Assembly: GCA_947311605.1 (NCBI GenBank)
Contig: CAMZLC010000168.1
Coordinates: 1 to 7,749, forward strand
Reading direction: 5' to 3'
Length of the DNA stretch: 7,749 bases
From: an uncultured Sulfurovum sp.
GTDB taxonomy: Bacteria; Campylobacterota; Campylobacteria; Campylobacterales; Sulfurovaceae
Shown here one piece after another: positions 1 through 6,678 of this stretch. A program made the position numbers and the translations under genes. The notes beneath the pieces were generated by a model. The model was not told where the DNA came from and ran no database searches. It saw only the letters and a program-made list of their open reading frames with translations. Position 1 is the stretch's first letter. The number at the start of each line of letters is the position of its first letter.

Positions 1-489
1 GCATTGATCTCTGTGGGAAAAGAGCTTTTCTATAAGCTTAAAACAGCTACTAAAAAAGACGGGGACTCTACCCAGGGAGAGCGTATAGATTCTGTATTCG
101 CAGGTATTTTGCTGGATATTACACCCGAGATTGACAGCAGAGGCATGGTCACATTGAAGATAAACCCTTCCATTACCGAGACCTTGACGCCTATAGGTGG
201 AGATGGTACACGCACCATGCCGCCTGACCTGGTTCGAAGACAAATTGCTTCAGTGATTAAAGTCAAAGATGGAAACCATGCTATCTTGGGCGGCCTCATT
301 ACTAAAACTACGGGCACAAAAGTGAACAAGGTACCACTGCTTGGAGATATTCCCCTATTGGAATATGCCTTCAAGAGAGAATCTAAAATAGAACAGACAG
401 AAGAGTTGGTGATTATTATTACACCACATATCATCAAGAACAACCGCAATCTTTCATTGAAAGATCTTGGATATAGACGATTGAGATAA
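1..489 (+). CDS. mshL: Type IV pilus / MSHA-type secretin, C-terminal part (5' end outside window)
   Basis: C-terminal 162 residues of an outer-membrane secretin, the ring-shaped channel through which a pilus or DNA passes. The reading frame is open from base 1 (GCA codon before the TTG at 4), so this is the end of a longer gene and the TTG is not a start. Counting from the first codon, the secretin-domain hallmarks are a beta-strand stretch FAGILLDITPEI (33-44), VTLKINPSI (50-58), HAILGGLI (93-100), and the family signature with VPLLGDIPLLEYAF (111-124) followed by EELVIIITPHII (134-145). In this family the domain forms the double beta-barrel in the outer membrane. The stop codon overlaps the next start (TAATG). 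The following ATPase, TPR-like, GspE and GspF genes match MSHA mshLMNEG order and also Campylobacter ctsDPXEF order. The secretin family call is secure; the subtype name is inferred from context. Confidence 0.92.
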   Translation, partial: ALISVGKELFYKLKTATKKDGDSTQGERIDSVFAGILLDITPEIDSRGMVTLKINPSITETLTPIGGDGTRTMPPDLVRRQIASVIKVKDGNHAILGGLITKTTGTKVNKVPLLGDIPLLEYAFKRESKIEQTEELVIIITPHIIKNNRNLSLKDLGYRRLR

Positions 490-1298
490 TGAGTAGGTAT
501 ACGCGGGCGAAAGATACTTTTGTTGACGAAATAAACGTGGAAGAGTTTATCGACCTAGAGAGTAATCAGCTCACTTATGACCAGTTGGTTCATAGTCTGG
601 ATAAGTCATTAAAAATGGTACTTATCTTTGGTCGCCCCGGTACGGGGAAAAGTTTATTGCTCAGCAGGGTCTATCAAAATAAAAAAAAGCAGAAAGAACT
701 TTATTTTTTTGATACGCCCATGACAAGCAAGAGAGAGTTTTTTGCTAAACTTTTCAAAGTACTTACCAAAAAAGAGATGCCCGCAGGATCCAGCATAGAT
801 TTTGAAACCTTTGTAGAGTATCTTCGCAATCATAAAGGACAAAGAGAGATCATTATTCTCTTGGATGAAGCACAAATGTACCCTACCGAGATACTGGAGG
901 AGATCAGGATCCTTTCAGACAGCGGCGTGATAAAATTTGTGATCTCTCTGCATAAGACCGACGATGAGGACTTGATAGCAAAGGAACATTTTCAATCGAG
1001 GATATGGGAAACTATTGAACTGAAAAATGCGAATAAAGAGGAACTCAAAACCTTTGTCCATAAAAAGTTACTCAAGACAAACCAGTTTGAAATAGCAAAT
1101 TTAATCAGAAACAAGCATATATCCCTGATTTACAAATATGCACTGGGGAACTATAGGGAGACAAATAAGCTTCTTTACACTATTTTTGAAATTTATGAAT
1201 ACTATGATATGAATGATCCCTCAAAAATTGACCACCAGCGTTTCTCGACCAAAATTATAGAGATGGCAGCGATTAAACTGGGATATATTCATGTATAA
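489..1298 (+). CDS. mshM: ExeA/MshM-like AAA ATPase of the pilus or transformation apparatus
   Basis: A 269-residue P-loop ATPase. Walker A is GRPGTGKS (48-55), Walker B is IIILLDEAQ (121-129), a sensor-1-like segment is FVISLHK (150-156), and an arginine-finger candidate lies in FQSRI (168-172). The layout matches the AAA_22/ExeA group that includes MshM; the longer ExeA itself carries a peptidoglycan-binding domain that is absent here. No signal peptide or membrane segment is seen, so it should be cytoplasmic or at the inner membrane. ATG 489 is chosen because it overlaps the secretin stop by one base, a translational-coupling arrangement. By position it corresponds to C. jejuni CtsP, an NTP-binding protein needed for natural transformation that works with the membrane protein encoded next to it. 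Its precise task (secretin placement or complex assembly) is inferred. Codons are AT-rich, including an A8 run at 681-688. Confidence 0.85.
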   Translation: MSRYTRAKDTFVDEINVEEFIDLESNQLTYDQLVHSLDKSLKMVLIFGRPGTGKSLLLSRVYQNKKKQKELYFFDTPMTSKREFFAKLFKVLTKKEMPAGSSIDFETFVEYLRNHKGQREIIILLDEAQMYPTEILEEIRILSDSGVIKFVISLHKTDDEDLIAKEHFQSRIWETIELKNANKEELKTFVHKKLLKTNQFEIANLIRNKHISLIYKYALGNYRETNKLLYTIFEIYEYYDMNDPSKIDHQRFSTKIIEMAAIKLGYIHV

Positions 1299-1989
1299 TG
1301 TCGAAAAATTGGAGCAGCAATGGATGCGCTATCGTCGCAAAAAAATCATTTTTCCGGTGATGGTCTTTTTTCTTGGATTCTTGATTATTGCAGCAGCTGT
1401 GTATTTTGTGGGCACTAAAGAACATGTATCGGACAACAATACAAGTATGCTTGCTTCCGCAAAGAAGGCGCAGGTATCTTCTGCCCTCAGACCAGGAGGC
1501 GAAACGGACAAAAAGAGACCTGTCGGAAAGTTGGATATCTTGTCTACGGGGGTACCTTCTCTGTCGTCAAATCAGGATAAGGAGCGCCCAAAAGTAGGGC
1601 AGATCATTTTTCAGGATACTGTTACAAAACCTACAAATAAGCCAGCAAAAAGAAAAAACATATTGATTCAGGTTAGAGAAAGAGGCGGTAAAGACATCGC
1701 TGTTGATATCGAAAATCGCTTTGAATTTGCCAAAGACAAAAGTGACTCACTTTTTCTAGCAAAGTACTATTATGATAAAATGGACTATAGCAAATCTGAA
1801 AAGTGGGCACTTGAAACCAATAAATTAGACAACACAATAGAAGAGGGTTGGCTTATTTTTGCAAAATCACTGGCCAAAAAAGGCAAACGAATAGAGTCAT
1901 TGAAGGTACTGAAGACTTTTTTAGATTCAAGTGACTCCCCTAAAGCAAAAAATCTTATGGACAAGATTAGACGCGGCAAAAGCTTTTAA
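1291..1989 (+). CDS. Single-pass membrane protein with periplasmic TPR-like domain (MshN/CtsX position)
   Basis: A 232-residue protein. A basic N-terminus (RYRRKK, 13-18) precedes one strong hydrophobic segment (about 19-41), predicting a signal anchor with the N-terminus in the cytoplasm. Residues 42-120 are polar, Ser/Lys/Pro-rich and probably disordered. Residues 150-228 are helical and show two TPR-like units: SLFLAKYYYDKMDYSKSEKW (153-172) with its following helix, then WLIFAKSLAKKGKRIESLKV (187-206). The TPR region would lie in the periplasm, where it could align secretin and inner-membrane parts. The gene overlaps the upstream ATPase by 8 bases, and an ATG at 1298 is in another frame. 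Position between ATPase and GspE genes matches MshN in MSHA clusters and CtsX in Campylobacter. The sequence is too divergent to name it by eye, so the symbol is left blank. The membrane anchor is confident; the TPR call is moderate. Confidence 0.78.
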   Translation: MYNVEKLEQQWMRYRRKKIIFPVMVFFLGFLIIAAAVYFVGTKEHVSDNNTSMLASAKKAQVSSALRPGGETDKKRPVGKLDILSTGVPSLSSNQDKERPKVGQIIFQDTVTKPTNKPAKRKNILIQVRERGGKDIAVDIENRFEFAKDKSDSLFLAKYYYDKMDYSKSEKWALETNKLDNTIEEGWLIFAKSLAKKGKRIESLKVLKTFLDSSDSPKAKNLMDKIRRGKSF

Positions 1990-2000
1990 AAGGTATAAAG

Positions 2001-3743
2001 ATGGTGAATCTAGTAGAACTTATGTTGGAGGATGGACTTCTCAAAAAAGAAGATGTTGCGAGACTTATGCGCATGAGACCCCCTAAGAAAATATCTTTGG
2101 AAAATATTATCCATGAGAAAATCCTAGATGAAAAGAAAGTGCAAAAATACCTTGCAAAAAAAATACGACAAGGGGCTTTGACATTGGTGGGAGCCGAGGG
2201 CATTGAGGGCATCGATATGCATCCAGTTTTTGGTACTGTGGCAAATGCACTGAATATTCCCTATCTGGATGTGGATGAAGTTGAGATTGATATGCATCTT
2301 TTTAGCAAGGTGCCCTATCAGCAGTTGATTCGACACAATGTGCTGCCTATAGAAGAAACAGATCTCAATATCTTGGTTGCTTTTCAGGATCCGCTGGACA
2401 TGGCTGCGCAGGATGCTATACAGCGGCTTTTCCCACGCAAGCCTATCTCTGTAGCGTTGGCAAGTCCTAAAAAAATATCCATACATCTGCAAAGACTTGA
2501 GATTACCCAAAGTATCAAGGGACTGATTGATGAGATACGAAAAGACTTAAAAGAGGGAGGAAATGAGAAGAATGATGAAGAGTCTCCTGCTGTCTTGAAG
2601 CTCATTGACCTTATTCTGAAGAATGCGATCATTTCGCGAGCCAGTGATATCCATATCGAAGCAACAGAAAAAAACTGTCTTGTGAGAGCCAGAGTAGACG
2701 GTATGTTGATGCAAAGCTTTATTTTTGACAAAGATATATTTAGCCCTCTTTCGTCGCGCATGAAACTGCTCTCCAATCTTGATATCGCAGAAAAAAGAAA
2801 GCCTCAGGATGGAAGGTTTTCTGCAAAAGTCTCCAACAAAGAGTTTGACTTTCGTGTTTCGACACTCCCTACTATTTTTGGTGAATCCATTGTACTAAGA
2901 ATACTAGACAAGTCCAAAGTAATGATTCGTCTTGAAGATGCAGGTATGAGCGAGCTCTGCTTCAATAAGTTTAGTGAGAGTATTAAAGTGCCTTATGGCA
3001 TTGTGCTGGTTACCGGACCTACGGGTTCGGGAAAAACCACGACACTGTATGGCGCGCTTAATGCGATCAAAGATATCAAAGATAAAATTATTACGGTAGA
3101 AGATCCTGTGGAGTATCAAATGGGAGGTATTCAGCAAGTGCAGGTGAGAGCCAGCATAGGATTAAGTTTTGCAGATGCCTTACGCTCTATACTCAGGCAG
3201 GATCCTGACAAGATCATGATTGGTGAGATTCGTGACACAGAAACACTTAGAATAGCCATACAGGCTGCCTTGACAGGTCACCTGGTGCTTTCGACACTCC
3301 ATACCAATGATGCGATTGCAGCGGTCACCAGGATCCTTGATATGGGTATTGAGAGTTATCTGGTATCTGGTGCACTGGTGGCGATCCAAGCGCAAAGGTT
3401 GGTCAGAAAGATATGTCCACACTGCAAAACTACCACCGTACTGACAGGTAAAGTGATGGAAGATGTCAAAGCATACCTTCCAAAACAGAGCAGTTACACT
3501 TTTTACAAGGGAGCAGGGTGCAAAGAGTGCCAACATTCGGGCTATTTTGGTAGAGAGATGATCTCAGAGGTACTTCCTATCAGCGAACAAATGTCAAGAA
3601 TGATCGCAGCAGGCGCTTCAAAAGAAGAGATGACCGCGCAAGCAACAGAAGAGGGGTTTGTCAATATGTTTGAAGATGGTGTGCTCAAGGCGTTGGAAGG
3701 GAAAACGACGATTGATGAGATCCTGAGAGTGGCAAGGTTATAA
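2001..3743 (+). CDS. mshE: GspE/PilB-family pilus assembly ATPase (MshE-like)
   Basis: A 580-residue hexameric secretion ATPase that would power pilus extension or pseudopilus assembly from the cytoplasmic face. Residues 1-60 form an MshEN-like helical region and about 67-170 a GspE N-terminal domain (FGTVANALNIPYLDVD, 77-92). The catalytic domain has SDIHIE (215-220), DIAEKRKPQDGRF (261-273), Walker A GPTGSGKT (339-346), Asp box ITVEDPVEYQ (364-373), Walker B with IMIGEIRD (405-412), and His box TGHLVLSTLHTNDA (425-438). A zinc-binding tetracysteine is present as C472/C475 and C507/C510, typical of extension-type rather than PilT-type motors. Start ATG 2001 has an AAAAGG Shine-Dalgarno ending 7 bases upstream and follows the previous stop by 11 bases. 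Length is close to MshE and PilB. All catalytic motifs are intact. Adjacent GspF supports the motor role; the MSHA versus competence (CtsE) assignment is inferred. Confidence 0.95.
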   Translation: MVNLVELMLEDGLLKKEDVARLMRMRPPKKISLENIIHEKILDEKKVQKYLAKKIRQGALTLVGAEGIEGIDMHPVFGTVANALNIPYLDVDEVEIDMHLFSKVPYQQLIRHNVLPIEETDLNILVAFQDPLDMAAQDAIQRLFPRKPISVALASPKKISIHLQRLEITQSIKGLIDEIRKDLKEGGNEKNDEESPAVLKLIDLILKNAIISRASDIHIEATEKNCLVRARVDGMLMQSFIFDKDIFSPLSSRMKLLSNLDIAEKRKPQDGRFSAKVSNKEFDFRVSTLPTIFGESIVLRILDKSKVMIRLEDAGMSELCFNKFSESIKVPYGIVLVTGPTGSGKTTTLYGALNAIKDIKDKIITVEDPVEYQMGGIQQVQVRASIGLSFADALRSILRQDPDKIMIGEIRDTETLRIAIQAALTGHLVLSTLHTNDAIAAVTRILDMGIESYLVSGALVAIQAQRLVRKICPHCKTTTVLTGKVMEDVKAYLPKQSSYTFYKGAGCKECQHSGYFGREMISEVLPISEQMSRMIAAGASKEEMTAQATEEGFVNMFEDGVLKALEGKTTIDEILRVARL

Positions 3744-3744
3744 T

Positions 3745-4992
3745 ATGTATTTCAAAGTAACACTGGTTTCTAAAGGCAAAAGAAGCAATCATGTTGTTGA
3801 GGCAAGCAACAAGAGAGAAGCAGCATTACGCGCAAAAAAAGAGGTGCCAAACGCCAATGTTGTTGGTACCAGCGAAGTTGCAGCTCCCGTTGGAGAGACC
3901 TTTTCTAAAATGATGAAAGATTTTTCCAAGATGTCCAAAGGGAAGATTTCTATCGATCAAAAAATATCTACGATTCGACAGATTGCCGTGATGACAGATG
4001 CAGGGATTGCTATTCATGATACTCTGGAGGATGTCGCAGAGAATGTAGAGAACAAAAGACTCAAAGAGATCTATCATACCATCAGTTCTGATATTAATGC
4101 AGGCAAAAGCATGTCGGATGCCATTGTCCCTTATACCGATGATTTTGGACATGTGGCTATCGCCATGACAAGGTTGGGGGAGAGTACAGGTAACTTTCCG
4201 GAGTCTTATCACAAATTGGCAGATATATTGGAAAACATTCGTGACAATGTGGCGAAGTTTAAAAAAGCGATTCGCTATCCTCTGATTACACTGACGGCCA
4301 TGGCAATCGCCTTCACTATCCTTATTATGGTAGTTGTGCCAAAATTCAGGGATATTTTTGAGAAATTTAATACTGAACTGCCCGTGCCTACCAAAATTCT
4401 TCTGGCGATAGAGTGGGCATTGACCAATTATGGACTCTATATCCTTATAGGGCTGATCGCGGCTATCTACCTACTTATATTTACCTACAAAAACAATAAA
4501 GCGTTTAAATATAAGGTAGACACGCTCTTGGTGAATCCAAAATTCTATTTGATCAATAAGGTTATATTTCTCTCTACGATGCATAAATATACCTTGGTTT
4601 TCGGCGAATTGGTAAAATCAGGTATTCCAGTATCCGAGGCTCTTGAGACAGCAGTGGGCATGGTGGATAATCTCTATATCAAAGATAAGCTGCTTACCGT
4701 CAACGCCAATATTGGAAGGGGTCTAAGTCTGGCAGAGTCTTTTGACCAGACAGGCCTGTTTGAAAACATGCTACTTCAGATGATCAAAGCAGGTGAGGCA
4801 AGTGGTCAGCTCGACAGCATGCTTGGGAAAGTGACAGATTACTATGATATGCGTTTTCAGGATATTATCGATAACCTTTCAACCTATATTGAGCCGATCA
4901 TGATGTTCTTCATTGCGGGCCTGGTACTGCTGATGGCATTGGGGATCTTCCTGCCTATGTGGGATCTGGGCTCTGCCGTCAAAAACGGCTAG
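3745..4992 (+). CDS. mshG: GspF/PilC-family inner-membrane platform protein (MshG-like)
   Basis: A 415-residue polytopic inner-membrane protein, the platform on which the GspE-type ATPase acts. It has two T2SSF domains, about 73-196 and 276-405. Each contains the family's conserved turn, RLGESTGN at 143-150 and KAGEASGQ at 348-355. Three membrane segments are visible: about 178-198, 229-248 and 383-404. The C-terminus carries the usual PMWDLGSAV-type ending (404-412). Residues 1-65 form a short N-terminal lead like the FKVTL... region of PilC and MshG proteins. Only one base separates it from the upstream stop, and AAGG (3734-3737) gives a 7-base Shine-Dalgarno spacing to ATG 3745. It is the last pilus gene in the window, and the next gene (purH) is unrelated, so the operon probably ends here. 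Family is certain; the MshG or CtsF label comes from context. Confidence 0.94.
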   Translation: MYFKVTLVSKGKRSNHVVEASNKREAALRAKKEVPNANVVGTSEVAAPVGETFSKMMKDFSKMSKGKISIDQKISTIRQIAVMTDAGIAIHDTLEDVAENVENKRLKEIYHTISSDINAGKSMSDAIVPYTDDFGHVAIAMTRLGESTGNFPESYHKLADILENIRDNVAKFKKAIRYPLITLTAMAIAFTILIMVVVPKFRDIFEKFNTELPVPTKILLAIEWALTNYGLYILIGLIAAIYLLIFTYKNNKAFKYKVDTLLVNPKFYLINKVIFLSTMHKYTLVFGELVKSGIPVSEALETAVGMVDNLYIKDKLLTVNANIGRGLSLAESFDQTGLFENMLLQMIKAGEASGQLDSMLGKVTDYYDMRFQDIIDNLSTYIEPIMMFFIAGLVLLMALGIFLPMWDLGSAVKNG

Positions 4993-5014
4993 AGTTCGCC
5001 TCTCTGTAACCATA

Positions 5015-5045
5015 CCTGCGCTATACTTTTGAAAAATAGCGTAGG
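5015..5045 (+). promoter_or_regulatory. Inverted repeat covering the purH Shine-Dalgarno
   Basis: Left arm 5015-5024 (CCTGCGCTAT) pairs with right arm 5036-5045 (ATAGCGTAGG) as a 10-base-pair stem with a single G-U wobble and an 11-base A/T-rich loop. The end of the right arm contains most of the AGGA Shine-Dalgarno (5043-5046) of purH, whose ATG is at 5054. In a transcript running through from the pilus genes the ribosome site would be paired. There is no T-run after the stem, so it is not a classical Rho-independent terminator. Function is inferred. Confidence 0.55.
5022..5027 (+). promoter_or_regulatory. Candidate -10 element for purH
   Basis: TATACT matches the sigma-70 -10 consensus at five of six positions and lies 26 bases before the purH ATG, in the only sizeable spacer upstream of the gene. 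No convincing -35 is seen, but Campylobacterota promoters often lack one. A transcript starting about 6-8 bases after this box would begin in the loop of the neighbouring inverted repeat and lack its left arm. Weak evidence on sequence alone. Confidence 0.35.
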
Positions 5046-5053
5046 ATCAACCC

Positions 5054-6586
5054 ATGAGAGCATTACTGAGTGTGAGTGACAAAACAGGTATCGTGGCGTT
5101 TGCCAAAGGATTGGAAGCGCTTGGTTGGGAGATTATTTCCACGGGCGGTACTTTTAAAGCATTAGATGAAGTCGGGATCAGCGCGATTGAAATTGATGAG
5201 GTGACAAAGTTTCCAGAGTGTTTTGAGGGACGCGTCAAGACGCTCAATCCCTTTGTGCACGGCGGTATCCTCTATAAGCGCGATGATGCCGCTCATATGG
5301 CACAAGCCAAGGAGTTAGGTGTAGAGGGGATCGACCTGGTCTGTGTCAACCTGTATCCTTTCGGGGCGACGATTGAGCGAACAGATGATTTCGACGAGAT
5401 CATCGAGAATATTGATATTGGCGGCCCTACGATGGTACGAAGTGCTGCAAAAAACTTCAACGATGTACTAATCGTAACGGATGCACATGATTACGACAGT
5501 GTACTGTCTGCTTTGGAGAGCAAAGAGGATACCCTCTCATTCCGGCGTGCACTGATGATCAAAGCCTTTGAGCATACGGCAGCCTATGACAGTATAATCG
5601 CCAACTATATGAATACAAGATTCAATGATGGTTTTGGTGCCTATCAATTTATTACCGGCAAGAAGTCTTTTCAGACGCGCTATGGTGAAAACCCTCATCA
5701 GAAGGGGGCTCTTTACGAGTTCGACTCCCACTTCTCAGATCATTTCAGGCAGCTGAAGGGTGAGGCTTCATTCAACAATATCAATGATGTCAACGGCGCG
5801 CTCAAGATCGCCTCAAGTTTTGGCGAGGCAGAGGCAGTCTGTATCGTCAAGCATGGAAATCCTTGCGGGTTCGCATTGAAAAATACCCTGATCGAGTCCT
5901 ACATGGAGGCACTTAAATGTGATCCTGTTTCTGCCTTTGGCGGCGTGGTTGCTGTCAATGGTGTGGTGGATGTGACACTGGCCGAAAAGATGAACGAGAT
6001 CTTTCTGGAGGTGGTAATGGCTGCGGATTTCACTCCCGAGGCACTGGAGGTGTTTAAAAAGAAGAAGCGTCTCAAGCTCTTCTCTCAGGGGGGAACCCGA
6101 TTGGTGATGGCAAAGGATCGCCATGACTTCAAGCATATAGATGGTGGATTCGTGTATCAAAACAGTGATGTCGTCTCGAAGGATGAGGTAAGCAGTGCAG
6201 AAAAAAAATCCAAGTTAGATGCGACAGCAGAGGAGATGAAAGATCTGGAGATCGCCTGGAAAGTGGCAGCACTGACCAAGTCAAACTGTGTGGTGTATGT
6301 CAAAGATGCAGCCATGGTAGCCGTAGGTATGGGGATGACAAGCCGTGTCGATGCGGCACAGTGTGCGCTCAAAAAAGCCAAAGAGATGGGTCTGGATGTC
6401 TCCGGTGCGGTCATGGCATCAGAAGCCTTTTTCCCTTTCCGTGACAGTATCGATGCAGCCGCTGAAGCAGGTGTCAGGGCGATCATAGAGCCGGGGGGGT
6501 CTATTCGTGACGATGAGGTAATAGAGGCTGCCAATGCACACGGCATTGCACTTTATTTCACCTCCGTGAGACATTTTCTTCATTAA
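5054..6586 (+). CDS. purH: Bifunctional AICAR formyltransferase / IMP cyclohydrolase
   Basis: A 510-residue cytoplasmic enzyme catalysing the last two steps of purine synthesis: AICAR plus 10-formyl-THF to FAICAR, then ring closure to IMP. The N-terminal MGS-like IMP cyclohydrolase domain (about 1-190) shows SVSDKTG (6-12), STGGTF (29-34), GRVKTLNP (59-66), HGGIL (69-73), NLYPF (99-103) and ENIDIGGP (118-125). The transformylase domain shows RYGENPHQ (209-216), the catalytic KHGNPCG (266-272, with the Lys-His pair), AFGG (295-298), GMTSRVDA (427-434), SEAFFPFRD (456-464) and EPGGSIRD (479-486), ending in VRHFLH. Length is slightly below the E. coli enzyme and complete. Start ATG 5054 has AGGA (5043-5046) 7 bases upstream. 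Base composition looks GC-richer than in the ATPase and TPR-like genes of the pilus cluster. It contains a G7 run at 6493-6499 and an A8 run at 6201-6208, both in frame. Confidence 0.98.
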   Translation: MRALLSVSDKTGIVAFAKGLEALGWEIISTGGTFKALDEVGISAIEIDEVTKFPECFEGRVKTLNPFVHGGILYKRDDAAHMAQAKELGVEGIDLVCVNLYPFGATIERTDDFDEIIENIDIGGPTMVRSAAKNFNDVLIVTDAHDYDSVLSALESKEDTLSFRRALMIKAFEHTAAYDSIIANYMNTRFNDGFGAYQFITGKKSFQTRYGENPHQKGALYEFDSHFSDHFRQLKGEASFNNINDVNGALKIASSFGEAEAVCIVKHGNPCGFALKNTLIESYMEALKCDPVSAFGGVVAVNGVVDVTLAEKMNEIFLEVVMAADFTPEALEVFKKKKRLKLFSQGGTRLVMAKDRHDFKHIDGGFVYQNSDVVSKDEVSSAEKKSKLDATAEEMKDLEIAWKVAALTKSNCVVYVKDAAMVAVGMGMTSRVDAAQCALKKAKEMGLDVSGAVMASEAFFPFRDSIDAAAEAGVRAIIEPGGSIRDDEVIEAANAHGIALYFTSVRHFLH

Positions 6587-6601
6587 AGCATGGCAGAGTT
6601 T

Positions 6602-6628
6602 AACCTTGATTGACATTGACTCAAGGTT
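6602..6628 (+). promoter_or_regulatory. HAIR operator (HspR-associated inverted repeat)
   Basis: The core reads CTTGATT (6605-6611), seven bases, then ACTCAAG (6619-6625). The known HspR operator is CTTGAGT-N7-ACTCAAG, so spacing is exact and only one base differs. Symmetry extends outward to ten bases per arm (6602-6611 and 6619-6628). It overlaps the -35 of the promoter for the J-domain/hspR genes, so bound HspR should block RNA polymerase. The hspR gene itself lies downstream in the same operon. Confidence 0.88.
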
Positions 6629-6639
6629 TATGATATACT
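6610..6639 (+). promoter_or_regulatory. Sigma-70 promoter of the cbpA-hspR operon
   Basis: A perfect -35 TTGACA (6610-6615), an 18-base spacer, and -10 TATACT (6634-6639) preceded by TG at 6631-6632 (extended -10). Transcription would begin near 6646, giving an untranslated leader of about 33 bases before the ATG at 6679. The -35 lies inside the HAIR operator. This is much closer to consensus than most Campylobacterota promoters, as expected for a strong promoter held down by a repressor. Confidence 0.82.
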
Positions 6640-6666
6640 CTCCCTAAAAGATTTAAAAAAGTTTAT

Positions 6667-6670
6667 GGAG
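6667..6670 (+). promoter_or_regulatory. Ribosome binding site deciding the cbpA start
   Basis: GGAG lies 8 bases before ATG 6679 but only 2 bases before the in-frame TTG at 6673. Normal spacing therefore selects the ATG and gives the N-terminus MSKSLYETLG, which matches J-domain proteins. Confidence 0.75.
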
Positions 6671-6678
6671 TATTGAAA

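Noticed and set aside
4..6. TTG as the start of the secretin-like protein
   Set aside because: The frame continues upstream to base 1 and the encoded segment is the C-terminal part of a secretin, so the gene begins outside the window.
681..710. A8 and T7 runs in the ATPase gene as a programmed frameshift site
   Set aside because: The frame is intact through both, the Walker motifs lie in one frame on both sides, and no alternative product or stimulatory structure is evident.
1070..1076. ACTCAAG, a HAIR half-site, inside the ATPase gene
   Set aside because: The matching CTTGAGT arm is absent at the required seven-base spacing; chance occurrence in coding DNA.
4975..4989. Small hairpin GCCGT-CAAAA-ACGGC at the end of the GspF gene as a terminator
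   Set aside because: Only five base pairs, inside the coding sequence, and not followed by a T-run.
6616..6621. TTGACT as an alternative -35 for the heat-shock promoter
   Set aside because: Only 12 bases from the -10, too short; TTGACA at 6610 has an 18-base spacer.
6673..6678. TTG at 6673 as the start of the J-domain gene
   Set aside because: It would leave only two bases after the GGAG ribosome site; the ATG at 6679 has normal spacing and matches the family N-terminus.
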